Positions 34,624-43,723 are shown, counted from the first letter of the stretch. The stretch is DNA of 64,000 bases from Sphingobacterium oryzagri (GCF_028736175.1 NZ_CP117880.1:186001-250000); one strand, 5' to 3'. Notes: generated from the sequence alone by a model not told the origin. Numbers and translations are program-made.

Positions 34624-37545
34624 ATGGACGAACGTTTGCGGGAGCTTCAACAGCATTTGGCTGGCGCATTATTTTTCGATCAAAAAATGCGTATCCTGTA
34701 TGCTACAGATGCTTCTGCTTACCGCGAATTGCCGTTGGCCGTTGCGATCCCGAAGCATGAAGCCGATTTGCAGACTTTAATTGCCTTTGCTGATCGTGAA
34801 GCGATCTCCTTGGTTCCACGTGCCGCGGGCACGTCGCTGGCAGGGCAGGTGGTCGGAGGCGGTATTATCGTTGATATTTCCAAACATTTCACGAAAATTC
34901 TGGAGTTAAATAAAGAAGAACGCTGGGTGCGTGTGCAGCCGGGCGTTATTCGTGATGAACTCAATTTATTTTTGCAGGAGCACGGCTTGTTTTTCGGTCC
35001 GGAAACGTCTACAGCCAATCGCGCGATGATCGGCGGTATGGTGGGCAACAATTCCTGCGGATCAAATTCGCTGCGCTACAAAAGCACGCGCGAGCACACC
35101 TTAGAGGTAGAGGTTATTTTGAGCGATGGGACAACCACTACATTTAAGGCGCTTTCATTTGATGAATTTTGCGCAAAATGTGCTTTGCCCGGCCTGGAAG
35201 GAAAACTTTATACCCATATACGATCACTGCTCAGTGACTACAACAACCAGGTAGAAATTCGCAAAGAGTTTCCTAAAGCCAGTGTAACGCGTCGAAATAC
35301 CGGCTATGCTATTGATATGCTTTTGGATACAGATCCTTTTACCGCTGGTGCTGCAGCTTTTAATTTCTGTAGCTTGATCTGTGGTTCGGAGGGCACACTC
35401 GCTTTTATTACCGCCATTAAGTTGCGCGTGGAGCCCCTGTCGACGAAACCCACGGCGCTGCTATGTGCGCATTTTACAAACGTTGATGATGCGCTACGTG
35501 CCAACCTCATTGCATTACAGTACGACCCGCTGGTGGCCGAGCTGATGGATCACTACATTCTCGATTGTACAAAAAATAATATCGAGCAGCGGCAGAATCG
35601 TTTTTTTGTAACTGGAGCGCCAGGAGCCGTGTTGGTTATAGAATATGAAGGTGATGACTTAGAGCAAGTGTATAGCCAGATCAAAAAGGTAGAACAAGCG
35701 ATGCGTGCTGCCGGACTTGGCTATCATTTTCCGGTGGTGTCGGGCGCGGATAAAAAGCGCGTTTGGGAGTTGCGCAAAGCGGGCCTCGGGCTGTTGAGTA
35801 ATACAGCGGGCGATGAAAAGCCTGTCGCCGTTATTGAAGATACCGCCGTGGATGTCGTTGATTTGCCTGATTATATTGCGGAGTTTAATCAGATTCTATC
35901 AGCCTATGGCCTTTATTCGGTGCACTACGCACATGCGGCTACCGGAGAATTGCATCTTCGCCCGATCCTGAATCTGAAGAAAGCAGCCGGAAAAACGCAA
36001 TTTCGAGTGTTGGCAACAGAAATTGCCAAACTGGTCAAAAAATACAAAGGCTCGCTTAGTGGTGAGCATGGCGACGGCCGGCTGCGTGGCGAATTTATTG
36101 CCCTCATGATTGGCGAACATAACTATCGGCTTTTGCAGGATATCAAGAAGACATGGGATCCCAAAGGAATTTTTAATCCTGGAAAGATTGTGGAAACGCC
36201 CGCTATGGATGCTTTCTTGCGCTATGATCAAGCTACTCGTCCTTTAAGTCGTATTCCTTCTGTTTTTCGCTATGGCGATCAACATCTTTTACAGCATGTG
36301 GAGCAATGCAATGGTTCGGGCGACTGCCGAAAAACACCCCTCGCCGGCGGAACAATGTGCCCTTCCTATATGGCCACACGCGATGAGCAAGATACTACGC
36401 GAGCACGGGCAAATATCTTGCGTGAGATACTGTCTACCTCGGTGAAGGAAAATCCGTTTGATCATGAAGCGATTAAGGAAGTGATGGATTTGTGTTTGAG
36501 CTGCAAAGGTTGCAAGTCAGAATGTCCATCGTCGGTTGATATGGCCAAGCTCAAAGCCGATTTTCAACAAGCCTATTACGACGCCCATGGTGTTCCAATG
36601 CGCAGTTGGTTGATTGGCCATATCGCAGGCTTACATCAAATAGCCGCTTTTGCCCCCTGGCTTTACAATTGGACGGTTGGCAATCGCTACACCGGTAGCT
36701 GGATAAAAAAGGTAATGGGTTTTGCGCCGCAACGCGCGCTGCCTTCTATCGCGTCACAAACTTTGTTTCGCTGGTTTAACGCACGCAAAACCAACGATAT
36801 GCCTAACCGGAAGAAAACCCTCTATTTCTTCTTTGATGAGTTTACCAACTACCAGGATGTGGGCATTGGAAAACAAGCAATCATCTTGCTGGAACGCCTG
36901 GGGTATGCGATAAAAGCTATCAAGCATCCCCCGAGCGGACGAGCGTTGGTTTCTAAAGGATTTCTACGGGAAGCGAAGCGTATCGCGAATACGCAGGTCA
37001 AGCTATTTTCACACCTACTTGCCGAAGATGCTTACCTGGTGGGCGTCGAGCCGTCGGCTATCTTAAGTTTTCGCGACGAATACGTCGATTTAGTCGATAA
37101 AGAGTTGTTGGAGACGGCTGAATTGCTGGGCAAACGAGCCTTGACCATCGAAGAGTTTTTGTTTCAGGAGATGGAGGTGGGGTTGCTTGATGGCCGTTTC
37201 TTCGAGGATCGGGCTGCTACTGTTTTAGTACATGCGCACTGCCAACAAAAAGCTTGGGGACTGCAGGACGCTGTTGCGGCGGTATTGAGCTTGCCAAAAA
37301 ACTACCGTGTGCAAAAAATTCCTTCCGGTTGTTGCGGTATGGCGGGCTCTTTTGGTTATGAGCAGGAACATTATGCGCTTTCGCAGCAGATCGGTGAGTT
37401 GGTGCTTTTCCCGCAACTACGGGCGAGGGCTGAGGAAAGCATCGTGGCAGCGTCTGGCACTTCATGCCGTCACCAGATAAAAGATGGGGTGCAAGTTGTC
37501 GCTTTGCACCCCATAACGATTTTATTGCAGGCGTTGAAAGCCTGA
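34624..37545 (+). CDS. FAD-linked oxidase fused to Fe-S/CCG domains (D-2-hydroxyacid dehydrogenase, YdiJ-like)
   Basis: 973 residues. The FAD_binding_4 domain (about 40-260) has PRAAGTSLAGQVVGGGIIVD and MVGNNSCGSNSLRYKSTREH; the FAD-oxidase C-domain follows with GSLSGEHGDGRLRGEF. Two Fe-S motifs sit near residues 562 (CNGSGDCRKTP) and 623 (CLSCKGCKSECP), and a CCG motif near 903 (GCCGMAGSFGYE). This is the fused GlcD/GlcF or YdiJ layout, passing electrons from a 2-hydroxyacid to the quinone pool. Directly after a DUF1338 gene, D-2-hydroxyglutarate is the best guess; D-lactate is an alternative. The start at 34624 follows an AGGTGGAG ribosome site; longer upstream frames overlap DUF1338. Confidence 0.88.
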   Translation: MDERLRELQQHLAGALFFDQKMRILYATDASAYRELPLAVAIPKHEADLQTLIAFADREAISLVPRAAGTSLAGQVVGGGIIVDISKHFTKILELNKEERWVRVQPGVIRDELNLFLQEHGLFFGPETSTANRAMIGGMVGNNSCGSNSLRYKSTREHTLEVEVILSDGTTTTFKALSFDEFCAKCALPGLEGKLYTHIRSLLSDYNNQVEIRKEFPKASVTRRNTGYAIDMLLDTDPFTAGAAAFNFCSLICGSEGTLAFITAIKLRVEPLSTKPTALLCAHFTNVDDALRANLIALQYDPLVAELMDHYILDCTKNNIEQRQNRFFVTGAPGAVLVIEYEGDDLEQVYSQIKKVEQAMRAAGLGYHFPVVSGADKKRVWELRKAGLGLLSNTAGDEKPVAVIEDTAVDVVDLPDYIAEFNQILSAYGLYSVHYAHAATGELHLRPILNLKKAAGKTQFRVLATEIAKLVKKYKGSLSGEHGDGRLRGEFIALMIGEHNYRLLQDIKKTWDPKGIFNPGKIVETPAMDAFLRYDQATRPLSRIPSVFRYGDQHLLQHVEQCNGSGDCRKTPLAGGTMCPSYMATRDEQDTTRARANILREILSTSVKENPFDHEAIKEVMDLCLSCKGCKSECPSSVDMAKLKADFQQAYYDAHGVPMRSWLIGHIAGLHQIAAFAPWLYNWTVGNRYTGSWIKKVMGFAPQRALPSIASQTLFRWFNARKTNDMPNRKKTLYFFFDEFTNYQDVGIGKQAIILLERLGYAIKAIKHPPSGRALVSKGFLREAKRIANTQVKLFSHLLAEDAYLVGVEPSAILSFRDEYVDLVDKELLETAELLGKRALTIEEFLFQEMEVGLLDGRFFEDRAATVLVHAHCQQKAWGLQDAVAAVLSLPKNYRVQKIPSGCCGMAGSFGYEQEHYALSQQIGELVLFPQLRARAEESIVAASGTSCRHQIKDGVQVVALHPITILLQALKA

Positions 37546-37605
37546 TTGTTGTAACCGGTGTATAAACGCTTACTTGCCTAGCGTACGTTCATCACGTATA
37601 GCTTA

Positions 37606-38454
37606 CTATTTTTTTGCGCTATCGATTACCTGTGTGTTTAATTTCACGTATTCCTCATTATTGGCCGCTTTAGCCATCGTCACACCTTCGGTTGCTGTTT
37701 TTACAGCACCGGCTTTATCACCCGCTTTTAGTTGGATTTTCGCTTTCCAATATTTGATGTGCGGCGCTTTTGTATTGCCTTTATCCGCTTCGTTTGCCCA
37801 AGCAAGTGCTTTGTTGATGTCCAGGTCGTTCGTATAATAATATTGCGCCGCTTGGAAATACGGTTTTTTTTCACCCTTCATGGCTTCGTCGATTGATGCC
37901 ATGATCTCTTTTGATTGGTCTACCGCGATATGGAAAGACACTTTTGTGTTTTCCCAAGCAAAGGTCAGGTCTGCACCATTTGGCTTTACATTTTCAAAAG
38001 CCATGGTAAATGTTTCTACCTTATCGTTTAGTTTTTTTGCTTTTGCCGGAAAGCGTAAAAAATCTTCCTCTTGCTTGTACTGGTAGGCGCCCCATTGGTT
38101 TGCATTCTTGCTCAGGATAACGGTCCAGTCGCCGCTTTTCTTCGGAATACTAAAAATTCCGTACGTACCCGCAGGCACCTTGTGGCCCTCGATCGTTACT
38201 TCTTCCGCAAACGTGATGCTCGGAATATTGTTTGCTCCCGTTCTCCATACTTTATCGTAAGGCTCTAGCCCTCCAAAAATAACGCGATCGTTCACATTCG
38301 GTCGTTGGTAAGTAAGACTTACTTTTTTGATACCAATGCTTTGCTCAATGGTGGTGGAGCTGCTTGCCTGTGGCAATTTAACTTGTGCCTGCAATTGGTT
38401 GATGCTTACAAAGAAAACACCTGCAGCAAGTAATGCTAAAAATCTTTTTTTCAT
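37606..38454 (-). CDS. DUF2911-domain secreted protein
   Basis: 282 residues with signal peptide (MKKRFLALLAAGVFFVSINQLQAQ). The DUF2911 domain spans about 28-195: YQRPNVNDRVIFGGLEPYDK, VWRTGANNIPSITFA, VPAGTYGIFSIPKKSGDWTV and LTFAWENTKVSFHI. The C-terminal 70 residues look like a short TPR-type helical repeat (AQYYYTNDLDINKALAWANE). Function unknown; periplasmic location is likely. Single gene. Confidence 0.9.
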   Translation of the reverse strand: MKKRFLALLAAGVFFVSINQLQAQVKLPQASSSTTIEQSIGIKKVSLTYQRPNVNDRVIFGGLEPYDKVWRTGANNIPSITFAEEVTIEGHKVPAGTYGIFSIPKKSGDWTVILSKNANQWGAYQYKQEEDFLRFPAKAKKLNDKVETFTMAFENVKPNGADLTFAWENTKVSFHIAVDQSKEIMASIDEAMKGEKKPYFQAAQYYYTNDLDINKALAWANEADKGNTKAPHIKYWKAKIQLKAGDKAGAVKTATEGVTMAKAANNEEYVKLNTQVIDSAKK

Positions 38455-38654
38455 CTTTATTTCTCTCTTTTATGTCTGTGGTAGCCGATTTACGCTGGGC
38501 TTCCGTCGTTAAAAATACAAATTAGTGAGGAGATTTTGTCAATTCCGGCGCGGGGAGATGATGATAGATGGTAACGGGATGAAATTGATTCACGGCGGTA
38601 TCAAGCAACGCTGCACCATGCATCGGTTTTGCGTAAGGATTTTCGCAATTTTCG

Positions 38655-38662
38655 TATCTTTG
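38655..38662 (+). promoter_or_regulatory. -7 promoter element immediately before rarA
   Basis: TATCTTTG, exact TAnnTTTG, only four bases before the ATG. A TTTG at 38628 is 23 bases upstream, long for this class. If used, the transcript would have almost no leader. Confidence 0.4.
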
Positions 38663-38666
38663 TTTT

Positions 38667-39947
38667 ATGGCAACAGCTATTCCATTAGCAGAACGGATGC
38701 GTCCTAAGCGGATTGCAGATTACACTGGTCAGCAGCATATTATTGGCGAGGGCGCGGTTCTTCGCAATGCCGTAGAACAAAAAAATATTCCTTCCATGAT
38801 TTTTTGGGGGCCTCCTGGGGTAGGGAAAACCTCGCTGGCCCTGTTAATTGCCGGCGAGCTCGATCGGCCATTTTTTTCGCTCAGTGCCATACAGTCTGGC
38901 GTAAAAGATATCCGAGAGGTGATTGATAAAGCCGAGCAATTGCGCAATTTTAACGGAGAGCAACCCATTCTGTTTATTGATGAGATTCACCGCTTCTCGA
39001 AGTCGCAACAAGACTCGCTTTTGGGCGCTGTAGAGCGTGGACTCGTTACCTTGATCGGCGCTACCACCGAAAATCCCTCATTCGAAGTCATTTCCGCCCT
39101 GCTATCACGCTGCCAGGTGTACGTGCTTGAACATCTTTCGGAGCAAGATCTTCGTTACATTTTAGATCAGGCCATTGCAAACGACAGCTATCTTAAAGAG
39201 CATCCTGTAGATGTTGCCGAGTATGAGGCCTTGTTTCGGTTATCTGGTGGCGATGCGCGCAAGCTGCTTAATGTATTTGAGCTCGTGGTGCATGCTGCTT
39301 ACAGCCAAAAGAAGCCAATAACCAATACGTTCGTGCTTAAGCAGGTTCAGCAAAATATGGCGCTGTACGATAAGACAGGCGAGCAACATTACGATATTAT
39401 TTCAGCTTTTATTAAATCCATCCGCGGGAGCGATCCCAATGCGGCTGTTTACTGGCTGGCACGCATGATAGAGGGAGGCGAAGATCCGTCTTTCATCGCC
39501 CGTCGACTACTTATACTGGCTTCTGAAGATATTGGAAATGCGAATCCAAATGCCTTGCTGCTGGCCAACAATTGTTTTCAGGCGGTTAATGTGATTGGCT
39601 GGCCAGAATCACGTATTATCCTCTCGCAGGCGGTCACCTATTTAGCCTCTTCGGCAAAGAGCAATGCATCGTATGAAGCTATCAACAAAGCGCAGGCACT
39701 TGTTCGGCAAACCGGAGATTTGCCCGTGCCGTTGCACTTGCGTAATGCGCCGACTAAATTGATGAAAGAATTGGATTACGGCACGGCCTACAAATATGCG
39801 CACGCCTATCCTGGCAATTTTGTAGCGCAAGAGTTTTTTCCGGAGAAGCTTAGCGGCACGTTACTGTACGACCCGGGCAGCAATGCTTCCGAAAGCAAAC
39901 TGCGGGAGTCGTTAAAGAGCAAATGGCGCGCTAAATATGGCTATTGA
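38667..39947 (+). CDS. rarA: replication-associated recombination protein RarA (MgsA)
   Basis: 426 residues. AAA+ ATPase of the clamp-loader group: N-terminal PLAERMRPKRIADYTGQQHI, Walker A GPPGVGKTS, Walker B LFIDEIHRFSKSQQD, sensor GATTENPSFEV, then RGSDPNAAVYWLARMIEGGE and SEDIGNANPNALLLA in the C-terminal tetramer domain. It acts at stalled replication forks with SSB. Start ATG at 38667 matches the usual RarA N-terminus. Stands alone. Confidence 0.96.
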   Translation: MATAIPLAERMRPKRIADYTGQQHIIGEGAVLRNAVEQKNIPSMIFWGPPGVGKTSLALLIAGELDRPFFSLSAIQSGVKDIREVIDKAEQLRNFNGEQPILFIDEIHRFSKSQQDSLLGAVERGLVTLIGATTENPSFEVISALLSRCQVYVLEHLSEQDLRYILDQAIANDSYLKEHPVDVAEYEALFRLSGGDARKLLNVFELVVHAAYSQKKPITNTFVLKQVQQNMALYDKTGEQHYDIISAFIKSIRGSDPNAAVYWLARMIEGGEDPSFIARRLLILASEDIGNANPNALLLANNCFQAVNVIGWPESRIILSQAVTYLASSAKSNASYEAINKAQALVRQTGDLPVPLHLRNAPTKLMKELDYGTAYKYAHAYPGNFVAQEFFPEKLSGTLLYDPGSNASESKLRESLKSKWRAKYGY

Positions 39948-40093
39948 TAAGCTTAGCTACCAACATCATTCCTGATTTTGCCAGGCGCGCCTATCGTTTT
40001 TGCTCCCTGATCGTTTTGTTTTACATGCTTTCTATGCGCTTAGCGAAAGCGATGTGGTAAAGCCCATGCCTCCATTAATACCACAAAATTGAC

Positions 40094-40101
40094 TACATTT
40101 G
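40094..40101 (+). promoter_or_regulatory. -7 promoter element of the exonuclease gene
   Basis: TACATTTG, exact TAnnTTTG, 15 bases before the ATG at 40117. No upstream TTG at the expected place. Confidence 0.4.
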
Positions 40102-40116
40102 TAGAAATATCACGCA

Positions 40117-40665
40117 ATGACCTTTACAGCGATAGATTTTGAATTGGCGACTGCAGCCTACAATAGTGTATGTGCGGTGGGTATCGTAAAGGTGGTAGAC
40201 GATGAAATCGTTGAACAATTCCATAGCCTTGTGCGCCCACCCGATAATAAATATATGTGGCAAACGACACGTGTTCACGGTATAAAACCGAAAGATACAG
40301 CCGAAGCGCCAACTTTTTTAGATTTGTATCCCACCATTGCCGCGATGCTCCGCGGTTCATTTATGGTTGCGCATAACGAAAAGTTTGATCGCGAGGTGTT
40401 GATCAAAACCATGGCACATTATGGATTAGATTACAAGGATCTGGCACTAAAATCGGTGTGGGAGTGTACGAGTAACATTTATAGGATTAAAGGGTTTAAA
40501 AAGACAAAACTCAGCATCTGTTGTAAAATTATGGGCATTGATTTACATCATCACGACCCATTATCAGATGCAAAAGCCAGCGCCCAACTCTACCTATTAC
40601 AAGATCGCGTTACAGCAGCGCTGATCGCGCAACATTTTCCAGCAGATGAGCCGAGCGCTATTTAA
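40117..40665 (+). CDS. DEDDh 3'-5' exonuclease (DNA polymerase III epsilon-like)
   Basis: 182 residues. Catalytic acids D7 and E9 (TAIDFEL), D91 (AHNEKFDREVL), H146 and D151 (HHDPLSDAKAS), the complete DEDDh set for two metal ions. KLSICCKIMGI is the usual helix before the last motif. It resembles the stand-alone exonucleases of the epsilon/RNase T type rather than a full DnaQ. Single gene with its own -7 box. The nucleic acid substrate is not known. Confidence 0.88.
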   Translation: MTFTAIDFELATAAYNSVCAVGIVKVVDDEIVEQFHSLVRPPDNKYMWQTTRVHGIKPKDTAEAPTFLDLYPTIAAMLRGSFMVAHNEKFDREVLIKTMAHYGLDYKDLALKSVWECTSNIYRIKGFKKTKLSICCKIMGIDLHHHDPLSDAKASAQLYLLQDRVTAALIAQHFPADEPSAI

Positions 40666-40720
40666 TAGGCCGGAGACAGCTCGTGTATATAGTATGTAAA
40701 CTTTTAGTTACGCAAAACTA

Positions 40721-40751
40721 TTTGAAAATTAAAAAAAACATCCTATACTTG
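40721..40751 (+). promoter_or_regulatory. first promoter of the polysaccharide locus
   Basis: TTTG at 40721-40724, exactly 19 bases, then TATACTTG at 40744-40751 (one mismatch to TAnnTTTG). It lies 35 bases before the CpsB-like gene. Confidence 0.65.
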
Positions 40752-40777
40752 TGCTTCAAAGCGGTTTGAAAATTAAA
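40721..40777 (+). repeat. 13-base direct repeat around the first polysaccharide promoter
   Basis: TTTGAAAATTAAA occurs at 40721-40733 (over the upstream promoter element) and again at 40765-40777 (just after the expected transcription start), 44 bases apart start to start. Candidate paired protein-binding sites. Confidence 0.5.
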
Positions 40778-40786
40778 TAGTATTAA

Positions 40787-41575
40787 ATGTCTTTTTGGGA
40801 GAGATTTTTTTCAAGAAAAGTGGAACAAAACATCCACTTATTAGATTGGTTAACCTGGGATATACACAACCATATTTTGCCGGGCATAGATGATGGAAGC
40901 GCCAACATCGACCAATCCCTTAAGCTAATCAATGGGTTAAAAAATTTAGGTATTAAGGGTTGTGTGTGTACGCCACATATTATGGCGGGCGTTCATCCGA
41001 ATACGCCCAAAACGATTAGTGGGGCTTATGAACAGTTAAAGCAGGAGCTCGTTCGTAAAAATATAGACTTTCAGTTGGAATATGCTGCAGAGTATATGAT
41101 CGATGAAGATCTGGCTGGCCAAATCGCTAAGGGCGATCTGTGTTTATTGCCTAATGGTCATATGCTGATAGAAATGTCTTATTTATCCGAATCTAAGGCG
41201 CTTTTTCATACGATAAAATCCATAAAAGATAAAGGATACCAACCCGTTTTGGCCCATCCTGAACGTTACAATTATTTCCACCACAACTTTCAGATTTTTA
41301 AAGATATTAAGAATGCTGGTTGTCTGTTGCAGTTGAATCTGCTTTCCGTATCCCGTTACTACGGGCAGCATGTGAAAAATCAAGCGTTGATTCTTATCAA
41401 GTCGGGTATGTACGATTTTGTTGGAACAGATATGCACCACGAAAGGCACCTGGCTGCGATAAAAGAAGTCTTGCAAAAGTATGATGTCGAAGAGCTTTTA
41501 CGGCCATGCAACATTAGAAATGCGCAACTTTTTTGCACGAAGCCAGCTGTTGTGCCACTTCATATCGCCGTATAA
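40787..41575 (+). CDS. CpsB/YwqE-like PHP-family tyrosine-protein phosphatase
   Basis: 262 residues. PHP fold with metal-binding DIHNHILPGIDDGS, CTPHIMAGVHPNT, HPERYNYF and GTDMHHERHL. This family dephosphorylates the tyrosine kinase that controls polysaccharide length and export (Wzc/CpsD). The Wzc-like gene at the right edge of the window is its natural partner. First gene of the locus, behind its own promoter. Confidence 0.92.
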   Translation: MSFWERFFSRKVEQNIHLLDWLTWDIHNHILPGIDDGSANIDQSLKLINGLKNLGIKGCVCTPHIMAGVHPNTPKTISGAYEQLKQELVRKNIDFQLEYAAEYMIDEDLAGQIAKGDLCLLPNGHMLIEMSYLSESKALFHTIKSIKDKGYQPVLAHPERYNYFHHNFQIFKDIKNAGCLLQLNLLSVSRYYGQHVKNQALILIKSGMYDFVGTDMHHERHLAAIKEVLQKYDVEELLRPCNIRNAQLFCTKPAVVPLHIAV

Positions 41576-41580
41576 TTTTT

Positions 41581-41610
41581 TTTGAACAGGTAATTATGGC
41601 TTGATATTTG
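41581..41610 (+). promoter_or_regulatory. possible promoter of the nucleotide-sugar dehydrogenase
   Basis: TTTG at 41581-41584, 18 bases, GATATTTG at 41603-41610 (one mismatch). It covers a possible TTG start at 41608 and so supports the ATG at 41656. Confidence 0.45.
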
Positions 41611-41655
41611 TCTAAAGAGAAGAAATCATTGAGACATGATTCCGCTTTTTTTAAT

Positions 41656-43056
41656 ATGACAGATGTAATTGCAGTAATCGGTCAAGGTTATGTGGGGCTA
41701 CCACTTTCTTTGGCATTTTCGAGGCACTATCCCGTTATTGGCTTTGATGTTAACGCGAAACGTATTGCCGCCCTACAAGATGCAACGGATTGGACGAAAG
41801 AAGTCCGCACCGAGCAGCTTGAGGAGGCCATCGCATTGGGCGTGTCGTCAGGATTTACGAAAGGATATCGAGCAAGTGCTAATTTGGAGGAAATCGAGTC
41901 GGCAACCATTTATATCGTTACGGTTCCCACGCCTATCGATGCATTTAACGCGCCCGACCTTTCGTTTCTCCGTAGTGCTTCAAAAATGATCGGAAGTCTG
42001 CTGAAAAAGAACGACCTCGTAATTTACGAATCCACTGTATATCCGGGTTGTACCGAAGAAGATTGCGTACCTATCTTAGAAAAAGCATCTGGCTTAGTTT
42101 TTAACGAAGACTTTTTTGTCGGCTATTCACCCGAACGGATCAATCCCGGTGATAAGGTACGTACATTAGAAAACACCATTAAGATCACTTCCGGTTCTAC
42201 ACCGGCTATTGCAGATCGGGTTGATGCACTTTATCAAACCATTATCAGCGCTGGTACCCATAAAGCGGCGTCCATTAAAGTTGCCGAAGCTGCGAAAGCG
42301 ATAGAAAATGCACAACGCGATGTCAACATCTCTTTTGTTAACGAGTTGTCGCTTATTTTCGATCGTATAGGCATTGACACGCAGAATGTGTTGGCTGCCG
42401 CCTCAACGAAATATAATTTTCTCCAGTTTAGGCCTGGGCTGGTGGGCGGCCATTGTATATCGGTAGACCCGTATTATCTTGCACACAAATCATCTCAGCT
42501 TGGTTACCATCCCGAAGTTATTTTATCCGGTAGACGCGTTAATGACCGTATGGGCGAGTTTATCGCGGGCAAAACCGTAAAGCTGATGATTAAGAAAGGG
42601 ATCACGATAAAAGGTGCACGGGTGCTGATCTTAGGATTGACCTTCAAGGAAAATTGTCCGGATATTCGTAATAGTAAAGTCGTCGATGTTTACGAAGAAT
42701 TGAAAGCTTTCGGTTTAACAGTCGATGTTTGTGATCCCTGGGCTAATGTTGACGAAGTCAAAAAAGAGTACGGGATCGATCTGTTGCGCGATGTGCCTTC
42801 TTCAGCTTCGTTAGCAAGCGAACATCGTAGTCCTGCTATAGCCTACGACTCCGGGTTAGGCGCGCTTGAAGAAATGGACCAATCTAAAATCGATGAAATG
42901 GATGGTTCAGCATTCCAAAAATACGATGCCGTTATTTTGGCGGTTGCTCATACAGAATTTCTTTCGGTAAACCTGGCTGATCTGAAAAGCGAATCAGCTG
43001 TGGTGTTTGACGTGAAAGCGATATGGCCCGCTGAGATGGTCGACGCCCGGCTGTAG
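41656..43056 (+). CDS. UDP-N-acetylhexosamine 6-dehydrogenase (TviB/WbpO-like)
   Basis: 466 residues from the ATG at 41656. NAD-binding IAVIGQGYVGLPLSLAF, TVPTPIDAFNAPDLS, ESTVYPGCTEEDC, YSPERINPGDK, central helix KVAEAAKAIENAQRDVNISF, and catalytic Cys in GGHCISVDPYYLAHK. It oxidises the C6 of a UDP-HexNAc to the uronate for a polysaccharide. It is about 40 residues longer than typical (around 425), because of an insert at roughly 379-420 in the C-terminal sugar-binding domain. A TTG at 41608 is an alternative, weaker start. Confidence 0.92.
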   Translation: MTDVIAVIGQGYVGLPLSLAFSRHYPVIGFDVNAKRIAALQDATDWTKEVRTEQLEEAIALGVSSGFTKGYRASANLEEIESATIYIVTVPTPIDAFNAPDLSFLRSASKMIGSLLKKNDLVIYESTVYPGCTEEDCVPILEKASGLVFNEDFFVGYSPERINPGDKVRTLENTIKITSGSTPAIADRVDALYQTIISAGTHKAASIKVAEAAKAIENAQRDVNISFVNELSLIFDRIGIDTQNVLAAASTKYNFLQFRPGLVGGHCISVDPYYLAHKSSQLGYHPEVILSGRRVNDRMGEFIAGKTVKLMIKKGITIKGARVLILGLTFKENCPDIRNSKVVDVYEELKAFGLTVDVCDPWANVDEVKKEYGIDLLRDVPSSASLASEHRSPAIAYDSGLGALEEMDQSKIDEMDGSAFQKYDAVILAVAHTEFLSVNLADLKSESAVVFDVKAIWPAEMVDARL

Positions 43057-43131
43057 CGATTCGGTCAATTATCACGTACGGAGAAATAGGTATACACGTT
43101 TTGAAAAATAGCATGCTTAATTTATAAAATA

Positions 43132-43647
43132 ATGTCTTTATTAACCTTCGCCCTTATCGGTATTTGCTTACTGCTGCTGCTAAATGTTTACGTTTACTTG
43201 TCTAAGCGGCATAATTATCGGACGTTTCTCCATATGGGATTTTCGGCAGAACTACAATTTCCGATCGCCAATGATGCTACAAATCCCGTTATGGAAGGTG
43301 AGGTTATTTTACACCTGGACAAATCCTTGCCAAATGATCATAGCTTGTTGATCACAGAGCTTGTTATCTCTCCCTGTGTACGCCTGACGGCAAACATTCA
43401 AAAGCTTTACATTTCGGCAAATCAAACGCAACAACTGCGCGCCGGTTTTCGTGTTCCGGCAGCTATGCTTAACAAATTGTGTGAAAAAGGCGTTAATGTT
43501 CAGATAACGGGTCAATTGCGAAAAAATGGTTTAATAAAACGTCGTTTTACAGGCAGTATGCTTATACCCTTTCAAGATGCTCTTGTCAGTCTGACGTCTG
43601 CTGCCCAACAAAAAGAGTTAACGGCTGTATTGCCTGCTACCGTTTAG
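43132..43647 (+). CDS. small membrane-anchored protein of unknown function in the polysaccharide locus
   Basis: 171 residues. One hydrophobic N-terminal span (about 4-24, TFALIGICLLLLLNVYVYLS), then a beta-rich soluble domain with LQFPIANDATNPVMEGEVIL, LLITELVISPCVRL and ISANQTQQLRAGFRVP. No catalytic motif. I do not recognise the family. Position between the dehydrogenase and the regulator suggests a role in polysaccharide synthesis or its control, but this is a guess. Confidence 0.7.
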   Translation: MSLLTFALIGICLLLLLNVYVYLSKRHNYRTFLHMGFSAELQFPIANDATNPVMEGEVILHLDKSLPNDHSLLITELVISPCVRLTANIQKLYISANQTQQLRAGFRVPAAMLNKLCEKGVNVQITGQLRKNGLIKRRFTGSMLIPFQDALVSLTSAAQQKELTAVLPATV

Positions 43648-43692
43648 TTTTTGCCGTTACGTTTATTTAATAGCTGCTAAACAAAAAATTAA

Positions 43693-43723
43693 TTTAGATT
43701 TATCAAATAAATGAGTACTTTTG
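43693..43723 (+). promoter_or_regulatory. promoter of the winged-helix regulator
   Basis: TTTA at 43693-43696, 19 bases, TACTTTTG at 43716-43723 (exact TAnnTTTG). The start codon at 43743 follows after 19 bases. Confidence 0.6.
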
